Below, piece after piece: positions 60,330 through 64,000 of a DNA stretch of 64,000 nt. The DNA is from Bacteroidota bacterium (GTDB taxonomy: Bacteria; Bacteroidota; Bacteroidia; M30B66): the NCBI GenBank assembly GCA_027490225.1, contig JAIXYK010000061.1:1-64000 (forward strand), written 5' to 3'. Position 1 is the first letter of the stretch, and every line of letters starts with the position of its first letter. The position numbers and the translations under genes were made by a program. The notes under the pieces are model-generated. The model searched no databases and was not told the DNA's origin. It saw nothing but the letters and a program-made list of their open reading frames with translations.

Positions 60330-62483
60330 ATGAATAAAGTATTACTTACCACAATAATTTTTCTTTCAACGGGGTATTTATCTATAAATGCTCAAGTTTT
60401 TAAAAATATTTACCTTTCAAATAGTCCTACTATCCATATTCCAATTCAATCAATTGAGAAAGTAGAAAACGTTCTGGATAGCAATTTGCAAAAACTTAAG
60501 ATAATTAGAACAAATGGCTATGAAACAATCATTTCTAATTCATTGATAGATAGCATCACACACACTCAAGGATTAACTGAATTTTTCCCTAATCTTGGAG
60601 TAATAAGAACTGCTAACGTAATGGGGACGGTGATAAACAGTATTAGGCAACCAATCTTTCGAGCATTAGTCAAGTCAGCGTATAGTGGTGAAGAAACATT
60701 TACAGATAAAAACGGTGTGTTTTTCCTTAATAATATTTCAGTATTTGATAGTCTTGGTTATATCACAATTGAAAAACCAGGTTTTTTTAAAGGCTCAAGG
60801 AGCTTTCTTCCGCTTGAGCAAGGATTTAATAAAGTAGAAGTGCAACTCTTTCCTAAATCCTTATCGGGCAGTTTTATAAGTAGTAATGGTGGAGTTGTTA
60901 CAGCTGGAAGTTTACAAATTACTTTTTTACCAAATTCCATTCACCAAAATGGACAACTTTACAATGGAACAGTAAATGTTTTTGCTAAATCTTTAAACCC
61001 ACAAATGCCAGACTTTTTTAAACAAATTCCTGGGGACTTATTCGGGGTTGTAAATGATTCTTTAAAAATCCTGCGTTCTTTTGGCATGGCAGCAATTGAA
61101 ATAACTGATAACAACAATCAGCCTTTACAATTGGTAGAGGGTGCTTCAGCTAGTTTGAGATTTACTATACAATCTGGTTTAGTAAGTCAAGCTCCACCTC
61201 AAATTGATTGGTGGAGTTTTGATGAGGAAAGAGGTTTTTGGAAGCATGAGGGTGTGGCAATTAAACAGAATAACTATTACATTGGTGAGGCTTCCCATTT
61301 TTCATGGTGGAACTGTGATGCTCCTTTTAATTTTGTTAAATTATCGGGCATTGTAAAAGATGAAAATGGAAATCCGCTTTCAGGAGTTAGGTTAGAAGTG
61401 TTTTCGCAAATTTCAGGAACAAGAACTTGTATAAGTAATTCAGAAGGTAAGTTTTCTGGGTGGGTGCCTAAAAATCAAAATTTAACTTTGACCATATATC
61501 GGTTATGTAATACTGAAGCGTATTGGACAACAGTAAATTCTCAAATTATCAATGCTTTAAATGATTCTTTATACTTAGATTTAACAGCACAAATTAATAA
61601 TTATTATACTGTTACGGGTACTCTTGTAAATTGTGCCGGTCAGCCGGTGCAATCTGGTTATGTCTTATTTGGTGCACAAATATTTTTTACCAATAATGGT
61701 GATTTTTCTTTTCAAACCTGTGATACAACTTTGATTTCATTAATTGGTTTTGATAACTCAAATATTGATAGTTTAAGGGCAAGTGCCTTGGTTCAAGTAA
61801 TGGTAGAAAGTGTAGGAGCTAATGCTGGAATTATAGAAACTTGCGAACAAGTATTTGGAACAGTCAGTGATATAGACCAAAATGTTTATCCAACTGTTTT
61901 AATTGGTTCGCAATGGTGGATGGCCGAGAATTTAAAGACTTCTAGATTTTCAAATGGAACTTTGATTCCTAATATAACCTTGGATTCAGAGTGGGCTCAG
62001 ATTAACCCTCCATCTGCCTGGTGTAACTTTAGTAATAAACCTGAAAATGATTTAATATATGGAAAGATATATAATTGGAAATGTGCTGCCGATGTGCGGC
62101 ATGTTTGTCCAGTAGGTTGGCGCACTCCTAACAACGATGATTGGACCACACTATTGACATTTTTAGGAGGCGATAGCTTAGCTGGAAATAAATTGAAAAC
62201 AACCATGCCATTTAATGCTCCTACAGGAGTAGAGTTGCCTGGTGAAGGAACTACCAATGAAAGTGGATTTACTGCTTTACTTGGAGGTTATCGCTCAAAT
62301 TATGGTGGCACGAATGGTCAATTTGTTTTTGAAGGCGATTACGCCCATTTTTGGAGTACAACCAATCCTGACTTTTATTTAGATAGTCCTTATTACTTAG
62401 ATATTAATGCTATTGATGGAATTGCTGAATTGCTGCAAACAGAATATAGGTTAGGAAAATATATCCGTTGTATCAAAGAATAA
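60330..62483 (+). CDS. Secreted FISUMP-domain protein with carboxypeptidase regulatory-like domains
   Basis: 717 aa. Signal peptide ends SINAQ (about residue 21). Residues ~85-170 and ~335-390 look like carboxypeptidase regulatory-like/CNA-B folds (VMGTVINSIRQPIFRALVKS, SGIVKDENGNPLSGVRLEV). The last ~200 residues (from about 510) are a FISUMP domain (TIGR02145 type): VYPTVLIGSQWWMAENLKTSRF, CPVGWRTPNNDDWTTLL, ATINDFTA-like TESGFTALLGGYR and a late RYIRCIKE-like end. FISUMP domains occur in secreted Bacteroidota and Fibrobacter proteins; their function is unclear. No T9SS tag is visible. Confidence 0.85.
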   Translation: MNKVLLTTIIFLSTGYLSINAQVFKNIYLSNSPTIHIPIQSIEKVENVLDSNLQKLKIIRTNGYETIISNSLIDSITHTQGLTEFFPNLGVIRTANVMGTVINSIRQPIFRALVKSAYSGEETFTDKNGVFFLNNISVFDSLGYITIEKPGFFKGSRSFLPLEQGFNKVEVQLFPKSLSGSFISSNGGVVTAGSLQITFLPNSIHQNGQLYNGTVNVFAKSLNPQMPDFFKQIPGDLFGVVNDSLKILRSFGMAAIEITDNNNQPLQLVEGASASLRFTIQSGLVSQAPPQIDWWSFDEERGFWKHEGVAIKQNNYYIGEASHFSWWNCDAPFNFVKLSGIVKDENGNPLSGVRLEVFSQISGTRTCISNSEGKFSGWVPKNQNLTLTIYRLCNTEAYWTTVNSQIINALNDSLYLDLTAQINNYYTVTGTLVNCAGQPVQSGYVLFGAQIFFTNNGDFSFQTCDTTLISLIGFDNSNIDSLRASALVQVMVESVGANAGIIETCEQVFGTVSDIDQNVYPTVLIGSQWWMAENLKTSRFSNGTLIPNITLDSEWAQINPPSAWCNFSNKPENDLIYGKIYNWKCAADVRHVCPVGWRTPNNDDWTTLLTFLGGDSLAGNKLKTTMPFNAPTGVELPGEGTTNESGFTALLGGYRSNYGGTNGQFVFEGDYAHFWSTTNPDFYLDSPYYLDINAIDGIAELLQTEYRLGKYIRCIKE

Positions 62484-62857
62484 AAGTCATTTAATTGAAT
62501 TGCTCAGTTGTTTGAAAAAAGATTGAAAACAGTACAAAGTTTAAGTTTGCCGATTTTGTAATTCTTCTTATATAGTTTTATAAGAAGAAGTAATAGAAGT
62601 TCTTGTTTTCTATAAATGCCGCGGCAGCGGGTGAAGCTAAGTAGCTCCTGGTTCTGAAAGAAACAGGACTACTGCGTAACACGCGTTGCCGAATTTCGTA
62701 TAGCTTTTTCTTTAACAGCATGCTGCATGAGGCAGCCGCCCAAAAAGTACTGTAAGAAGTTATTTCTTACATCTGTAAGCATCAAGATGATGCGATAAAA
62801 CCTAAGTTGCAGAACACGTGTACACTTGTAGTTATAAAACTGCTGGTAACGCATGGC
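62484..62857. other. 374-base intergenic region before the polysaccharide export gene
   Basis: Holds repeat A copy 4 (62617-62735) and short inverted stretches. No reading frame on either strand is convincing; the leader start at 62807 for the next gene is rejected in favour of 62858. Confidence 0.55.
62617..62735. repeat. Diverged copy of repeat family A with inner hairpin (copy 4)
   Basis: ATGCCGCGGCAGCGGGTGAAGC ... CTGCGTAACACGCGTTGCCG follows the outline of family A, but the middle is replaced by a long hairpin: AGTAG/CTACT (62640-62644 with 62669-62673), CCTG/CAGG, TTCT/AGAA. A right-hand part (CAGCATGCTGCATGAGGCAGCCGCCC) parallels the CGCGGCATGCGCCC of copies 2 and 3. It lies before the exopolysaccharide export genes. 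Confidence 0.6.
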
Positions 62858-63616
62858 ATGAAATCTACTCTACACATTATCTTCTTCTTAATAGCTGCTG
62901 CATTTGTTTTGGGCAATTCTTCCTGCAAGGTGCATGTGCTGTTTCAGGACAAAGCCAATAAAGGAATTATTGATTCAGTTACTTTTCTGGAAAGTCGCAA
63001 GGCGGAATACATTATTCGCAAAGACGACAAAGTAAACATGAGTATTTGGAACCACGACGATTTGAGTATAGGTTCTTTATATGGCATTTACAACTCTAAT
63101 GAGGTCTATGGCAAATGGGTGCTGGTAGATCAAAAGGGATTTGTATCGCTGCCTCAGGTTGGCCTAATAAACATTGAAGGGCTAACAATAACCGAAGCTG
63201 AGAAAAAAGTAGCAGAAGAGTATTCGAAGTTTATTTTAACTCCAGTTGTTAAGTTAAAAATTTTAAATCGCGAGATAAACATATTAGGCGAGGTTAGAAA
63301 TCCGGGTACGTTTACGCTAGAAAAAGAACATGTTACTTTATTAGAAATGCTTCCAAAATCTGGAGCGCTGGAGTTTTATGCTGACATGAAACATGTAAAG
63401 TTGCTGCGACTGGAAGGTGAAATTTACAAATCGATGATTGTTGACATGACCGATTTGCCGAAAATGAATGCTACGCCTATATTTTTAAAGGCTGGCGATA
63501 TTGTTTATGTGCCGCCAAGACAGGGTAAAATGTTTGACCGAAAGATTACCAACATAATACCTGTGGCGAGCTTGATTACAACAGTGGGAATTTTACTTGG
63601 TTATTTAGCAAAATAG
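62858..63616 (+). CDS. Polysaccharide export lipoprotein (Wza/KpsD family)
   Basis: 252 aa from the ATG giving MKSTLHIIFFLIAAAFVLG, with a likely lipid-modified Cys in NSSCKVHV (about 23). Two ATGs overlap here; this one is in frame. The polysaccharide export domain has IIRKDDKVNMSIWNHDDLS (about 54-72) and the SLBB-type ligand domain with EINILGEVRNPGTFTLEKE (about 145-163). A C-terminal hydrophobic stretch (IIPVASLITTVGILLGYLAK) ends the chain. It forms the outer-membrane channel for capsule or exopolysaccharide. The next gene (63619) starts 2 bases after its stop and codes a Wzz-domain protein. Confidence 0.9.
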   Translation: MKSTLHIIFFLIAAAFVLGNSSCKVHVLFQDKANKGIIDSVTFLESRKAEYIIRKDDKVNMSIWNHDDLSIGSLYGIYNSNEVYGKWVLVDQKGFVSLPQVGLINIEGLTITEAEKKVAEEYSKFILTPVVKLKILNREINILGEVRNPGTFTLEKEHVTLLEMLPKSGALEFYADMKHVKLLRLEGEIYKSMIVDMTDLPKMNATPIFLKAGDIVYVPPRQGKMFDRKITNIIPVASLITTVGILLGYLAK

Positions 63617-63618
63617 AT

Positions 63619-64000
63619 ATGAGCGAAGCATCAGGTTCTAAACGTTTATTGCGCCCGCTGGTAACTTACTGGCCAATTATAGCAATTTCAGTTTTAGCGG
63701 CGGTAATTATTGCTTCTCGTTACTTAAAATACAGCACACCTATGTATGAAAGTACAGCTAAACTAAAGTTGGCCGATATTCATGAAGGTGTTCCAAATTC
63801 TAATTTGTATAAGGATTTCGACATTTTTACCAGTTCAAATAAGATAGCGGCAGAAGTAGAACTAATAAAATCGAAGTTGATTATTAGTAATGCTCTAGAT
63901 AGCTTAGGTTTTGATGTTGCTTATTTTAGAAAAGGGGAAATTCATGATATGGAAATATATGAAGAACCTCCATTTAGCGTGAAATATAGCTTACACGACA
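63619..64000 (+). CDS. Wzz-domain chain-length/tyrosine-kinase protein (partial, cut by window edge)
   Basis: At least 127 residues visible, beginning ATG-AGC (MSEASGSKRLLRPLVTYWP). A membrane helix (about 17-34, PIIAISVLAAVIIASRYL in parts) is followed by the Wzz N-terminal domain (STAKLKLADIHEG, then AAEVELIKSKLIISNALDSLGFDVAYF), as in polysaccharide copolymerases; a C-terminal tyrosine kinase domain would lie beyond the window. It lies 2 bases after the export lipoprotein stop and belongs to the same operon. Together they control and export exopolysaccharide. Confidence 0.85.
   Translation, partial: MSEASGSKRLLRPLVTYWPIIAISVLAAVIIASRYLKYSTPMYESTAKLKLADIHEGVPNSNLYKDFDIFTSSNKIAAEVELIKSKLIISNALDSLGFDVAYFRKGEIHDMEIYEEPPFSVKYSLHD

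Noticed and set aside
1-64000. CRISPR arrays
   Set aside because: No run of short direct repeats with regular unique spacers was found; the repeats present are long and dispersed.
1-64000. tRNA or rRNA genes
   Set aside because: No cloverleaf with a GGTTCGAATCC-type arm or conserved rRNA segment was recognised by eye; a tRNAscan run would be decisive.

Overview
The window looks like a chromosomal piece of a low-GC Bacteroidota bacterium. Evidence: six secreted proteins with type IX secretion (T9SS) C-terminal sorting domains (four type A, two type B / CHU_C-like); several promoters of the Bacteroidota form TTG-N19-TAnnTTTG; weak ribosome-binding sites; the rpsO-pnp pair; and envelope families usual in this phylum (WbqC, a GH3/beta-lactamase fusion, WG-repeat and FISUMP proteins). 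The order cannot be fixed from this sequence. I saw no rRNA, tRNA, CRISPR array, transposase, integrase or phage gene.

Region 1 (1-16.2 kb) is accessory. Nearly all genes are on the minus strand; the exception is a PadR regulator with a membrane partner at 1.6-2.6 kb. It holds an orphan UPF0175 antitoxin, a Fic toxin with a VbhA-like antitoxin, a VapBC pair, a self-inhibited Fic protein, small hypothetical genes, an FG-GAP T9SS protein, an SDR oxidoreductase, and a fused hydroxylase/ferredoxin reductase/ferredoxin next to a Crp/Fnr regulator with two perfect FNR-type boxes. Two families of imperfect ~90-190 bp palindromic repeats lie between these genes, typically just after a stop codon, giving a gene-cassette look.

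Region 2 (16.4-35 kb) mixes secreted T9SS proteins with core metabolism: an NADP-binding oxidoreductase, a persulfide dioxygenase-rhodanese, tandem 69/72-aa paralogues of unknown function, a TPR-PP2C phosphatase, MarR-YceI, a ligase-associated exonuclease, methylmalonyl-CoA epimerase with a GT39-like glycosyltransferase, and aminopeptidase P.

Region 3 (35-54 kb) has a large hybrid histidine kinase and a tightly packed minus-strand run accD / CHU_C protein / mscS / corA / degenerate PLC-like protein / lepB / wbqC. Then come a GH3 + beta-lactamase fusion for cell-wall recycling, an AlbA_2 protein with a WG-repeat protein, and a HAD phosphatase.

Region 4 (54-64 kb) has pnp and rpsO with clear terminators, an ATPase/DUF234 protein behind two long inverted repeats, two secreted proteins, and the start of an exopolysaccharide export locus (Wza-like lipoprotein, then a Wzz-domain protein cut by the window edge).

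The most unusual features are the cassette-like repeat array with its toxin modules, the FNR-box/hydroxylase fusion unit, the tandem operator repeats overlapping the Fic start, and several promoters whose -7 element sits only 4 nt from the start codon, which predicts leaderless mRNAs.
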